The notes under the pieces are model-generated. The model saw only the letters and a list, made by a program, of their open reading frames with translations, was not told the DNA's origin and did not search any database. A stretch of DNA of 64,000 nucleotides from positions 84,277-148,276 of the forward strand of contig JBOGVZ010000046.1 in NCBI GenBank assembly GCA_050692985.1. The letters run 5' to 3'. Positions 41,956 to 50,457 of this stretch are shown here, piece after piece (the stretch's first letter is position 1; the number at the start of each line of letters is the position of its first letter). Made by a program: the position numbers and the translations under genes. This DNA comes from JBOGVZ01 sp050692985 (lineage in GTDB: Bacteria > Actinomycetota > UBA4738 > CALAEC01).

Positions 41956-42856
41956 TCATCCTTCCCACGCCCCCTGGATCCACCGGACTCTCAGGCACTC
42001 GGAGAGGTCCCAGAAGCACTCCGGCACCCCGTCGAGCTCGGTGATCCGCAGGCGCTTGGCGGGAGCGGTCAGGGGGAGCCACACCGGCCCCAGGTGTCCG
42101 GCCTCCCGCAGAAGGCGGAGATGGGTCACGTAGAAGGGCATCCACGCGGACCGCGCGGCGGCCGGGTCCCACCGTTCCACTGCTACCGCGAAGGCCCTCC
42201 GGAGGAGCTCTTCCCGTCCCCTTCCGGGGACGACGAACAGGACGTTGGGGAACCGCTCCGGGGAGTCCACGGGGCGGGCGGAGGAGACCGCCAGGTAGTT
42301 CCCGAGCTTGGTGACCACCGCCCAGAAGTGCTCCGTGCCCCGGTCGTACTCGAGGAGGAACTCCACTCCCCCGCCGGGGTGGAGCAGCCTCCCCAACCCA
42401 TCGGGCTGGACCTCCCGCCCTCCGAACCGGATCTTGTGCTCGTCCTCCCAGGCCTGGACCCCGTACCCCGAGGGCTCGCAGGCCCGCACCAGGCGGCAGA
42501 AGAAGTCGTTCACTCCCAGGCGGTGGGGGAGGCCCACGCGCGCCTCCGCCTCGGTGGTGGGGACCCGGAGCTCGGAGCGGGGTCGCCCGATGTGGAAGGC
42601 GGCCACTTGGGCGCCGGCCTCGGTGAGGTGGTGGCGGTCGGGTCGCCTGCCTCTCGCGCGCGCGTTGAGAGTCTGTAGGGAGACCCAGTTCCCTGAGTTC
42701 CTGGGCCTTGGTCTGGGCTCTCCTGAGGGAGTTGAAGAACAACGTGTGGATGTGCTCGGTGGTGAGGAGCTTGTGCTCGACGAGGGCGACGAGGATCCCT
42801 GCGTCGCGCTCGTCGAGCGCACCTGCTCCTTCCGGTAGCTCTCTTCTTCGAGGCAT
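41956..42856 (-). CDS. Replication-relaxation family protein, frameshifted
   Basis: From ATG 42856 the frame gives a winged-helix N-terminus (LDERDAGILVALVEHKLLTT, EHIHTLFFNSLRRAQTKAQE). The rest of the protein is in another frame, open to 41956: ARARGRRPDRHHLTEAGAQV, FLLEYDRGTEHFWAVV, NVLFVVPGRGREELLRRAF. Removing one base of the run at 42678-42680 joins them as ELRELGLLQTLNARARGRRP. This matches the Replic_Relax family of plasmids and integrative elements of Actinomycetota. The break may be a sequence error or real decay of the element. Confidence 0.7.
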
Positions 42857-43487
42857 AGGTCCGCCTACGGCTCCGCCCTTCCCCCCGCCGACTCCCTCGG
42901 CGGTGGCTCCTGGCCTGCGCCTTCGCGCCTTCTTCGGTGAGCGCCTCCCGCTGTCTCAGCGCGGCGTCGACGCCGCCCCAGCGCCGTCCGGCCTCGTCGC
43001 CGATCACCGCCGGTCGAGCTCCGCTCGGGCCCAGCGAGGCGTCCTCCTCAACTGGTTCCTCACGCCTCCGGGCTACGCGGTGCCCGCAGTGGTCTCACCC
43101 GGCCCGATCCCGAGGCGGCATCCGCACCCGGCCGCGGCCGTCCTCCCACGCAGCCGCCGAACTGGCCTCATCCAAGAGGTGTCCGTGTGCGGGGGTCGGA
43201 CGCGTCCCTGCGTCTTGCCGCTCCGGCCGCAGCCGGGCACTCTCACGCGTGGCCTCGCGCCGCACATCGGCGGTCGGCCCACCGGAGGGGACTGCCGCCC
43301 GGCGCGGCCCGCCGCCGGTCCGGTCCCTGCCCGGATCGTCTTCGGGGTGGCCACGACGCTCGGCCCGAGGTCGGCGATGGCGCTCACGGTGAGAGGATGC
43401 CCGGGGAGGCGGACGCCTCCGTGACACCAGCGTGACAGCGGCGGGTTCGGGGAGAATTTCTTGAAGAACCTTTCGGACGGAGGCGGG
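42857..43487. other. Gene-poor region between two element genes
   Basis: 630 bases between divergent genes. Frames are open on both strands because of the GC bias, but none has a ribosome-binding site, -10 spacing or recognisable composition. A perfect 7-bp hairpin (CCGCCGA/TCGGCGG) sits at 42885-42903. The end (43473-43487) holds the ribosome-binding site of the next gene. Position suggests promoters, operators or a transfer/replication origin, but I see no repeat array that would prove it. Confidence 0.5.
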
Positions 43488-45467
43488 ATGAGCGCTCCAC
43501 AACAGGGGCCGTGGTGGCGTGGGGTCCTTCCTCGCCGCGGCGGACGAGCGGCCGCCCCAGTCATCCGGCTTCCCGACGGGAGCGCGGTTCCTGCCTCCTT
43601 CGCCGCCGCGCTTCTAGGAAGGAGAGAGCGGGGCGCCATCGAGGCTCGGCGCCGCGGTGACAGGTCGTCAGGGTTCCCCCCTGGCCGCCTGGGCCGGGCG
43701 GCGCTCGGGGCCGGGCTCCGGCCCTCCGTGGACTCGATCGGCCCGCGCGCGCAGGCGCTCCTTAGGGCCTGGGTGGAGGAGGTGGACCGGGAGCCGCCGG
43801 AGATTGTGGCCGCTCTGGAGGCGGAGGACCGGGCGGCCTTCCTCCTCCGGGGATGGGTCACCCCGAGCAGCTTCCCCAGGAACAGGCGGCTCCACCGGCC
43901 CGAGGGCACCTCGGCTTCCTTCGAGATCCTGGGGCGTCTCGATGAGGCTGCCCCGGCCGGGGCGACCCTGGTGGCGGCCTCGGTGGCGGGTCCCGTCATG
44001 CCGCGGCTTCGCCCAAGTCCCTCGGTGGCCGCCGACGGGCTCCTCGTTCCGGTCGGGTTCGCCGAGGACGGCTGCCTCTACCTCCCCCTGGTTGAGTCGT
44101 CCCTCGCCGTGGCGGGGGAGCGCTCCCGGGAGTTCCTCGTGGCTCTCTGTGTCTACGCCCAGATGCGGATGGGCCCGGAGGGGTGCAGGGTGCTGACCAC
44201 CGAGGGACTCCGGGCTCCCCTGGACGCTGTCACGCTCGCGGAGCCTCTCGGCCCCAGCCAGGAAGAGGCCGCCACGGCGATCCGGGGGCTTGTCCTCGAG
44301 CGATGGGGAGGTGCGCTTTCACACCGGGAGGCCGCTCTCTCGGGGCACAACGGCCCCCCTCCCGTCGCGCTGCTGTTCCTGGATCCGGAGACGGCGGAGG
44401 CGGCGAAGGGGGACCTGCCGGGCCTGGCGGAGCTCGGGGTGGGGGTCCTCATCTGGGGGGAGGCCGACGCGCCCCGGCGGGCCTGGGTGCCCGGTGAGGG
44501 GGCCCAGCTGGTCGCCGGCCCCGAGCTCCGGCCGATGGGGTTCGCGCCGGCCCTCCTCTCTCCGGGCGTCATGGCGGAGGCGGCGCTCGTCCTCCGGCGT
44601 CCTGCCGCGCCGGTGCCAACGGGCGGGGATTCCGCGCAGGAGGAGGCCCCGGCGACGGAGGCCGAGGACGCGTCGGCGCTTCTTGCCCCGACGAGACCCG
44701 AAGGTGTCGCCCCGAGGGCTCGGTCGACCGCGGATGAGGGAGCTGTCCGGGTGCTCTGCCTGGGGGGCGTCAGGGTTCTGCTGGGCGGCGAGCCCGTGGA
44801 GGGCGGGTGGCGCAAGAAGGCTCTCGAGCTGCTGGCCCTCCTTGTCTCCCGGCCCGAGGGCTTGACCAGGGACAAGGTCCTCGACGCCCTGTGGCCGGAG
44901 GACCCTCCGACCAAGACCGGGGATCGCCTCCGCCAGTGTCTCCGGCAGCTCCGCCAACGGCTGGGAGGGAGCAGGGGGACCGGCGTGGCCGAGTGGGTGG
45001 ACGATCGCCTCCGCCTGGACGAGACGGTATGGTCGGACGTCGCGGCGTTCGAGGCTGGCCTCGAGGACGCCCGGGGGCTCGATGGTGCGCAGAAGGTCTC
45101 GGCTCTGCGGCGGGCCCTCGAGCTGTACCGCGGCACCTTCTGCGATGGCCATCCGTACGACTGGACGCTTCCCGTCCAGGAGCGCCTGCGCCGGGAGTTC
45201 CTGGAGGCCGCCGCGGCGCTCGCCGAGGCCCTGGTGGAGTTGGGGGCGCACGACGAAGCCCTCCGCGCCCTCGACCGGGGCGTCGAGGAGGACCCTTTCG
45301 CCGAGCATCTGTATCGGCGGGCTATCGAGATCGAGGGGGAGCGGGGGCGTACCGCCGCCGCGAGTACCCGCTACGAGAAGCTCCGACGGCTCCTAGCGGA
45401 GGAGCTGGGCAGCGAGCCGAGCGAGGAGAGCCGGAGGGTCTATGCGGCCATCGCGCAGCTCGAGTGA
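43488..45467 (+). CDS. Large BTAD/SARP-type transcriptional regulator
   Basis: 659 residues. The C-terminal part is a SARP unit: a winged-helix DNA-binding domain (about 425-515: LGGVRVLLGGEPVEGGWRKK, LTRDKVLDALWPEDPP, RQCLRQLRQRLGG) and a BTAD domain (about 525-655: WSDVAAFEAGLEDA, ALELYRGTFCDG, DPFAEHLYRRAIEIEGERGR). The first 420 residues contain no family I can name; they are followed by an acidic/alanine linker. Genes of this kind are frequent beside replication-relaxation genes in actinobacterial elements. ATG 43488 has GGAGG five bases upstream; TTG 43461 is an unlikely longer start. Confidence 0.82.
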   Translation: MSAPQQGPWWRGVLPRRGGRAAAPVIRLPDGSAVPASFAAALLGRRERGAIEARRRGDRSSGFPPGRLGRAALGAGLRPSVDSIGPRAQALLRAWVEEVDREPPEIVAALEAEDRAAFLLRGWVTPSSFPRNRRLHRPEGTSASFEILGRLDEAAPAGATLVAASVAGPVMPRLRPSPSVAADGLLVPVGFAEDGCLYLPLVESSLAVAGERSREFLVALCVYAQMRMGPEGCRVLTTEGLRAPLDAVTLAEPLGPSQEEAATAIRGLVLERWGGALSHREAALSGHNGPPPVALLFLDPETAEAAKGDLPGLAELGVGVLIWGEADAPRRAWVPGEGAQLVAGPELRPMGFAPALLSPGVMAEAALVLRRPAAPVPTGGDSAQEEAPATEAEDASALLAPTRPEGVAPRARSTADEGAVRVLCLGGVRVLLGGEPVEGGWRKKALELLALLVSRPEGLTRDKVLDALWPEDPPTKTGDRLRQCLRQLRQRLGGSRGTGVAEWVDDRLRLDETVWSDVAAFEAGLEDARGLDGAQKVSALRRALELYRGTFCDGHPYDWTLPVQERLRREFLEAAAALAEALVELGAHDEALRALDRGVEEDPFAEHLYRRAIEIEGERGRTAAASTRYEKLRRLLAEELGSEPSEESRRVYAAIAQLE

Positions 45468-45988
45468 GTCCCCCAGGTGTCAGGGCCAGAAGCAGCACTC
45501 CGGCTGAGTTGGTGCTGGCCACCTTTGCGGCAGGGGATTCTGAGATCCTTGGCTACCCGGTGAGGGTGTTTCCGGGCTCTCGGGCGAGGCGAATCGCCTC
45601 AGTCCGGAACTCGGCCGGGCACGGACCCTTCCGGTCTCCCAAGTGGATCCCTCTCCGGGGCCCTGCGGCCCCCAACTGTGGGGTGTTCCGCCGAACCGGT
45701 CAATACCAGGACTTCCTCCTCCTACAATGGCATGGTCAATTCGGGCTAGTCATGATTCTGAGGAGACGCCGAACCGACAGGCATCCACGCGGCTCGACGA
45801 AGCGCTCCTACGTCTGGAAGCATCTGATACAGAAACTACCCGTTTGACCTGTTGACAGGGGCCATCTCCTGAGCCTAGCGTCCGGACACTTCGGTAGCCT
45901 GCGGGCGATCGGATCCCGGAGCCCGTTAGCTTCGAACACCTTCCCCACGCGCTCCATGCGCGGCCAGATACAGGGGGGAGGGATCGCG
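45468..45988. other. Region without a supported gene in the element
   Basis: 521 bases, less GC-rich than the flanks. A 42-codon frame (45727-45855, MAWSIRASHDSEETPNRQ...) begins inside a TACAAT box at 45723-45728, so that promoter could not translate it, and there is no ribosome-binding site. Nothing else is convincing. The last bases hold the purine-rich ribosome-binding site of the next gene. Confidence 0.5.
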
Positions 45989-47290
45989 TTGCGGCGGGCG
46001 ATCGGAGTTCTGTCAATCTCAACGCTTATCTTGGTCGGTCTGCCAGCGGTGCCGTTCTTGGGGACACCGGATATTGCAGAGGCCACACCCTCGGCGATCA
46101 CCACCAGGGTCTCCGTGAGCTCGGCCGGGGATCAGGGAAATGCAGGAAGCGGTGGAGGGAGGATATCGGAGACCGGACAGTTCGTTGCCTTTGTCTCGAG
46201 CGCTTCAAACCTCGTCGCAGGGGACACAAACGGAGTGAGCGATGTGTTCGTTCACGACCGAAGCACCGGGACCACAACCCGTGTCTCTGTTTCCTCGACG
46301 GGTGCCCAGGCGAATGGGGCCAGCGGCCCCGCCGACATTTCTGCCGACGGTCGCATCGTGGCGTTCCAGTCGGCGGCCTCGAATCTCGTCTCCGGAGACA
46401 CGAACGGCGTTTCCGATGTCTTTGTCCGAGATCTCCAGGCTGGAAGCACGACCCGTGTCTCGGTCAGCTCCTCCGGCGCCCAGGCCAACGGGGCCAGCAG
46501 TACTTGGGACCTTGCCATCTCCGCCGATGGCCGGTACGTGACCTTCTCCTCGGCCGCCACAAACCTCGTCTCCGGAGACACCAATGTCGCGGGCGATGTC
46601 TTCGTGCGGGACCGGCAGAACGGCACCACGACTCGAGTGTCGCTGACCTCCCGAGGCAAGCAGTCCAGCGGCCCGACTTGGGCGGAAGACATCTCGGGCG
46701 ACGGATCCCGAGTCTTCTTCTGGGGTGGCGACAACACCGGCCTAGTCCAAGGGGACCGGAACGGGATGGAGGACTACTTCGTCCGTGATCGGAACACCGG
46801 TGTGACCAGCCTTGTATCAGTGAGCTCGTCTGGCCAGCAGGGGGACCGCAACATCAATCCCTACGATGGGGGCGGTGCCCTGTCCCAGGATGGCCGATAC
46901 GCCTTCTTCCAGACGGATGCAACCAATCTCGTTCCGGCAGATACCAACGTCGCCCAGGATATCTTCATGCGAGATCTGGCGGCCAGCACTACGACGCGTG
47001 TTTCCCTCACCTACCAGGGGAACGAGATCTCGGACCCGGCTCGCCCGGGCGCAAATCTGGGGTCGGTTTCCCCCGACGGACGCTACCTCGCGTTCTGGTC
47101 TCGGGCCTCCGACATTGTCCCCGGGGACAATGTGCTTTGCTCCTCGGGCTCGAGGAACTGCAGCGACGCGTTCGTCCGGGATCTCTCTACCGGCAGCGTC
47201 GTCTTGGTGTCCCGGAACGCCTCAAAGAGCCAGGGTGACAACGACAGCGACTGGCCCTCCATTTCGGCCGACGGACGGTTCATCGCCTAA
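45989..47290 (+). CDS. Secreted TolB/PD40-type beta-propeller protein, truncated
   Basis: 433 residues. Signal peptide (LRRAIGVLSISTLILVGLPA), then six or so repeats of about 60 residues with the pattern ISADGRxVAFxSxASNLVxGDTNGVxDVFVRD..TGTTTRVSVSS, typical of PD40/WD40-like propellers outside the cell. The function is not known. TTG 45989 is preceded by GGGGGAGGG; ATG 45956 lacks one. The frame stops at TAA 47288 right after SISADGRFIA, in the middle of a repeat, so the protein is shortened relative to a closed propeller. It may bind carbohydrate or protein. Confidence 0.75.
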   Translation: MRRAIGVLSISTLILVGLPAVPFLGTPDIAEATPSAITTRVSVSSAGDQGNAGSGGGRISETGQFVAFVSSASNLVAGDTNGVSDVFVHDRSTGTTTRVSVSSTGAQANGASGPADISADGRIVAFQSAASNLVSGDTNGVSDVFVRDLQAGSTTRVSVSSSGAQANGASSTWDLAISADGRYVTFSSAATNLVSGDTNVAGDVFVRDRQNGTTTRVSLTSRGKQSSGPTWAEDISGDGSRVFFWGGDNTGLVQGDRNGMEDYFVRDRNTGVTSLVSVSSSGQQGDRNINPYDGGGALSQDGRYAFFQTDATNLVPADTNVAQDIFMRDLAASTTTRVSLTYQGNEISDPARPGANLGSVSPDGRYLAFWSRASDIVPGDNVLCSSGSRNCSDAFVRDLSTGSVVLVSRNASKSQGDNDSDWPSISADGRFIA

Positions 47291-47715
47291 GCCGCGGCGG
47301 CAGTGGCCTGGTAGAGCCTCGGGCGTTGCTCGCGCCCTCAGAGACTGGCTCGTCTCTGGAGCCTGCGGATCGCCGCCGCTCAGGATCGCCTGAGCTGCGG
47401 CGAAGCTTCAGGAAGGTGAACTCGGGGAGGGGGAGTGGCCAAGCCTTCGGGAAGCCTTGGAAGACCACCGAGTCCGCCGCCTTCCCCAGTGCCTCCGAGG
47501 GGGGCGGCCCTGCGAATGACAGGGCGATGGCGAGGTGATGACCTTAGAGGGGAAGCTGGATCCTCTTCAAGTCTGTGCCTCGCGGAGCCGACAATCAGGG
47601 CAAAGAGCTCTTGAGGGTGGATGCAGGCTGTGGCTGCGGGACGACGAGGACAATTCTCTGGGAGGGGCGAGGGCTCCATTCCAAGCGTCCCCAACCCGGG
47701 GAATACTGGGGAGCG
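47291..47715. other. Region without a supported gene in the element
   Basis: 425 bases following the truncated propeller gene. No frame has composition or signals of a gene, and no continuation of the propeller repeats is visible in any frame. The last 15 bases contain a GGGGAG ribosome-binding site for the next gene. Confidence 0.5.
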
Positions 47716-48111
47716 ATGAAAGTCACGAACGATCGGGTGCAAGGCAGCAGACGGCGAAGGGTTCTCTTGTTTGTCCTTCTCGTCTTGGCCGCTGGCGTGG
47801 CCTTGGTCGCGTATCTGATATCCCCTGCCGTGCTCGGCCGGTTCTGGGAGCAACCGGCGAAAGAGAAACTGACCATTGAGAATCGGACGGAAGAAACGAT
47901 CCTCGTATACGACGTCTGGGTGGACGGCTCCGAACACCGTCTGACCCAGGTGGTCCCTCCAGTCCCACCGGGTACATCTGTGCAAACCGGGCTCGCCTGT
48001 GCCGCAGACGAGCTCATCGCCCGAAACGATGACGGAGATCTGGTCGCACGACGTGGTCCCTTCCGGGATTGCAACCTGGAAACTTGGGTCATCGAGTCAC
48101 CCTCTGGGTAG
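47716..48111 (+). CDS. Membrane-anchored protein of unknown function in the element
   Basis: 131 residues: a basic start, one transmembrane helix (VLLFVLLVLAAGVALVAYLI), and an extracytoplasmic part (LTIENRTEETILVYDVWVDG, then TGLACAADELIARNDDGDLV and RDCNLETWVIE). The outside domain resembles a small beta-sandwich, and its two cysteines could form a disulfide bond. ATG 47716 follows GGGGAG. Between the propeller and Fic genes; could be immunity or surface cargo, but nothing proves it. Confidence 0.65.
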   Translation: MKVTNDRVQGSRRRRVLLFVLLVLAAGVALVAYLISPAVLGRFWEQPAKEKLTIENRTEETILVYDVWVDGSEHRLTQVVPPVPPGTSVQTGLACAADELIARNDDGDLVARRGPFRDCNLETWVIESPSG

Positions 48112-48242
48112 CGAGCGCAGCCCGCCGGGCTTCGGCAGCTTTCTCTCCGCTCACGGGGTCGCATCGAGCCTGCAGAGCTTAATCAGCACCGGAAGGCGTT
48201 TCTGATAGTGTCCGCCCAACTCCACAAGCTCAACGGCCGTCT

Positions 48243-49421
48243 TCAGGTTTCGATGATCGAGAGCACCTCGTCGGCCACGAAAATCCGCCCGTAGCGCCGA
48301 CCGGTAGCTTCACGGAGGATTCCGGCCTGGACGAGCCGCGAGATGGCGGTGTTTGCAGCTTGATAACTGACGGTGTACATGCGGGAGGCCGACGTCGGGG
48401 TCACCAGGGGACGACCAATCAATTCCTCGGCGATTTGGGCCGCCACTCCGCGAAGCGGGTACGTTCGGGTAAGCTCGCGCGTCGACTCTTGGAACTTCAG
48501 GAGTCGCGTGATTTGGCCGGTTGCCGCGTCAGCGCGGGCTGTGATTGCTTCCGCCATGAAGCGGACCCAGCCGTCGAAATCCCCTGTCTGGCTCACCCTC
48601 AATAGATGATCCTGGTAATCGCGTCTCCGCTGTTCCAGCCACGGGGAGATTGTGAGCAGACCCTCATGCAGGACCTGGGAGCGGATGAGTTGGAGGACTA
48701 CCAGCAACCGTCCGAGTCGTCCATTGCCGTCGTTGAACGGGTGCAATGCCTCGAACTGGTAGTGGGCAAGGGCCACTGCCACGATTGGATCAATCCCGTG
48801 GTCTTCCTGCAACCAAGATTCCCAGTCCCGGAGGCCGGCCACGAGTTGGTCGCCGGGTGGGGGCGGCACGAACCGAGCATCCTCAACCCGACTGCCCTCG
48901 GGTCCGATGACGACCTGGACCTCCCGAATCCGACCGGCGTCGGCTGTGTCCCCCGGCGTTCCGCGTACGAGGGTCGCCTGGAGTTCACACAGCATGCTGA
49001 TCGTGATGGGACGGTTGGAGATCCAGTCCAGAGAGACCTCTGCCACCTTCACGTAGTTCAGAACCTCCTGGACCGCTGGAGACGGCTGGGCCTCCTCCTC
49101 GGCGACGTCCGCCCCCAGGACCTCCTCGAAGGGTGCGTAGGTCCCCTCGAGGGCGGACGTGCTGACCGCCTCTCTTCGGATTGACGGTCGGCGAAGAAGG
49201 GCGGGGTTAGGGATTCGGCGCCCAGCTTCATCGAGACGGCCGACGGCGAGGGATGCTTGGCTGACTGCGGCCCACGTCTCGGGACTGAGCTGCGGGGTGA
49301 CGCGAGGTAGCGGCGAGGGGAGGAACGCCTTGTGCTGAAAGTGTTGCCCCGTCCGCGGGTGGGTCCCGGAAATAGGCACGAGGATTCCCACGGGGCTTGT
49401 TGCGAACGCATCTAGGTCCAT
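48243..49421 (-). CDS. Fic domain protein with self-inhibitory motif and winged helix
   Basis: 392 residues. Fic core motif HPFNDGNGRLGRLL, complete with catalytic histidine, so AMP transfer from ATP to a protein hydroxyl is expected. An inhibitory motif of the [S/T]xxxE[G/N] type (TSALEG in EAVSTSALEGTYAPFEE) precedes the core, placing it in class II Fic enzymes that block their own activity. The C-terminus has a winged-helix-like part (SRLVQAGILREATGRRYGRI). The start is ATG 49421: TATACT at 49429-49434 lies seven bases upstream with TTGATT 16 bases further, so the mRNA is leaderless. It sits at the far end of the element. Confidence 0.92.
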   Translation of the reverse strand: MDLDAFATSPVGILVPISGTHPRTGQHFQHKAFLPSPLPRVTPQLSPETWAAVSQASLAVGRLDEAGRRIPNPALLRRPSIRREAVSTSALEGTYAPFEEVLGADVAEEEAQPSPAVQEVLNYVKVAEVSLDWISNRPITISMLCELQATLVRGTPGDTADAGRIREVQVVIGPEGSRVEDARFVPPPPGDQLVAGLRDWESWLQEDHGIDPIVAVALAHYQFEALHPFNDGNGRLGRLLVVLQLIRSQVLHEGLLTISPWLEQRRRDYQDHLLRVSQTGDFDGWVRFMAEAITARADAATGQITRLLKFQESTRELTRTYPLRGVAAQIAEELIGRPLVTPTSASRMYTVSYQAANTAISRLVQAGILREATGRRYGRIFVADEVLSIIET

Positions 49422-49428
49422 AAATTGA

Positions 49429-49456
49429 AGTATAGGCCCCCAAAGCTTGAAATCAA
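49429..49456 (-). promoter_or_regulatory. Fic gene promoter
   Basis: On the minus strand TTGATT (49456-49451), 16-base spacer, TATACT (49434-49429), then seven bases to ATG. Among the best matches to the sigma-70 consensus in the window. Confidence 0.75.
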
Positions 49457-49654
49457 GGCTTGCCTTTTCAAGCCCTGTGGCGTAGGAGACACTCTTCAAG
49501 TGACAGCGGCCAAACCATTAAATCACACGTCTGGAATTCAAGGGAAGGGCCGGCCTGGGTGGGGCCGGCTGCAGTCTCAGGTGCATACGCCACGCACAAC
49601 CGGCCTTACTCTCAGGAGCAGGCTCCTCAGGTCTTGTAGTCGGTTCTGAAATCG

Positions 49655-49669
49655 TCCGGTCATCTCCAC
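49655..49669. repeat. Distal attachment site (attR)
   Basis: TCCGGTCATCTCCAC, identical to the tRNA-Ala end at 40264-40278. Sequence upstream (CGGTTCTGAAATCG) also resembles the T-loop of the tRNA with insertions. Host DNA resumes two bases later with the stop of a cupredoxin gene. Confidence 0.85.
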
Positions 49670-49671
49670 CC

Positions 49672-50457
49672 TCAGGCGACCTTGATGGTGCCCTTCATCG
49701 TGGGGTGGATGGCGCAGAAGTAGGCCACCTGCCCGGTGTCCTCGAACGTCACCGAGAACGACTGGCCCTTCGCCAGGGCGTCGGACCCGAACGAGTCGTC
49801 CTCGGCGGTCACGGTGTGGTCGGCGGGGTCCTGGTTCGTCCAGGTGACCTCGGTGCCCGGAGCCACCTCGAGCGTGCCGGGCTTGAAGGCGAACCCCTGG
49901 ACGGCGACCTCGTCGCCACCGGCCCCCCCGGCGGGCGCCTGGCGGACCTTGGGAGCGTCGCTCCGTACCTCCAGGAGGATCTCCATCCCCAGGTCGTCGT
50001 GGTCGTCGACCCAGCACTCGATCTTGTACAGGCCCGGGGCCAGGTCGAGCGGGATCCGGACCGTCTGCCCCGGCCGGAACGACGGACGCTCGATCTTGAA
50101 GCCATCGTCGTCACCGCCCCCACCGGGGCCGCTGTGGTCCTCGTCGCCCTCTTCGGCCTCCATCTCGAAGCCGTGGACGAGCTTGCCGCCGTTGTGCACC
50201 ACGAACGTCACCGGGCCCGGCCGGATCGCCGCGGCCTCCAGCGTGATGGCGTACTCGCCGAAGCCGATCGCGAACCCACCCTCGCGGGGATCGACCTTGC
50301 GGGGGCGGGCCGGCTCGGCGTCCTTCGTTGGCTCGCCCTCGTCGGGGCTCCCCCGGCCCAGGGTGACCTGGGGTGGGCGCTGCGGCGGCCCGGCGCAGGC
50401 CGCCGCCATCAGGGCGACGGCGGCGGCCAGCGCGGTCGTGATGCGGGCGGTCCTCAC
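49672..50457 (-). CDS. Cupredoxin lipoprotein with two beta-sandwich domains
   Basis: 261 residues. Lipoprotein signal (ITTALAAAVALMAAACAGPP, lipobox AAAC), an acidic linker, then a first cupredoxin-like domain (VTFVVHNGGKLVHGFEMEAE, GLYKIECWVDDHDDLGM) and a second, plastocyanin-like one with full copper ligands (PGTEVTWTNQDPADHTVTAE; YFCAIHPTMKG). Copper-mediated electron transfer outside the membrane is likely. GTG 50457 overlaps the stop of the upstream cupredoxin gene. The stop codon lies three bases from the attR of the element, so the element inserted just beyond this gene. Confidence 0.85.
   Translation of the reverse strand: MRTARITTALAAAVALMAAACAGPPQRPPQVTLGRGSPDEGEPTKDAEPARPRKVDPREGGFAIGFGEYAITLEAAAIRPGPVTFVVHNGGKLVHGFEMEAEEGDEDHSGPGGGGDDDGFKIERPSFRPGQTVRIPLDLAPGLYKIECWVDDHDDLGMEILLEVRSDAPKVRQAPAGGAGGDEVAVQGFAFKPGTLEVAPGTEVTWTNQDPADHTVTAEDDSFGSDALAKGQSFSVTFEDTGQVAYFCAIHPTMKGTIKVA

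Larger units (their letters stand above)
40264..49669. mobile_element. Integrated element of about 9.4 kb in tRNA-Ala
   Basis: The ends are the exact 15-bp direct repeats at 40264 and 49655. Just inside the tRNA end is a serine recombinase gene reading towards the tRNA. Cargo: replication-relaxation family gene, BTAD regulator, truncated beta-propeller protein, membrane-anchored protein, Fic protein. The segment from about 45.5 to 49.6 kb is visibly less GC-rich than the host flanks and contains long gene-poor gaps. No relaxase, coupling ATPase or capsid gene is seen, so it is an integrative element or the remnant of one, not a complete conjugative element or phage. Confidence 0.85.

Noticed and set aside
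42510..43424. Several long frames on both strands in the element gap
   Set aside because: High GC opens frames everywhere; none has a start signal, a coherent composition or a recognisable motif.
45727..45855. A 42-codon frame MAWSIRASHDSEETPN...
   Set aside because: Its ATG lies inside the only -10-like box (TACAAT) and it has no ribosome-binding site.
48243..49421. Fic gene as a two-gene toxin-antitoxin pair
   Set aside because: No separate antitoxin gene with the inhibitory motif is adjacent; the motif is within the protein itself.
40264..49669. The element as a prophage
   Set aside because: No capsid, terminase, tail or lysis gene is visible, and 9.4 kb is too short for a tailed phage.
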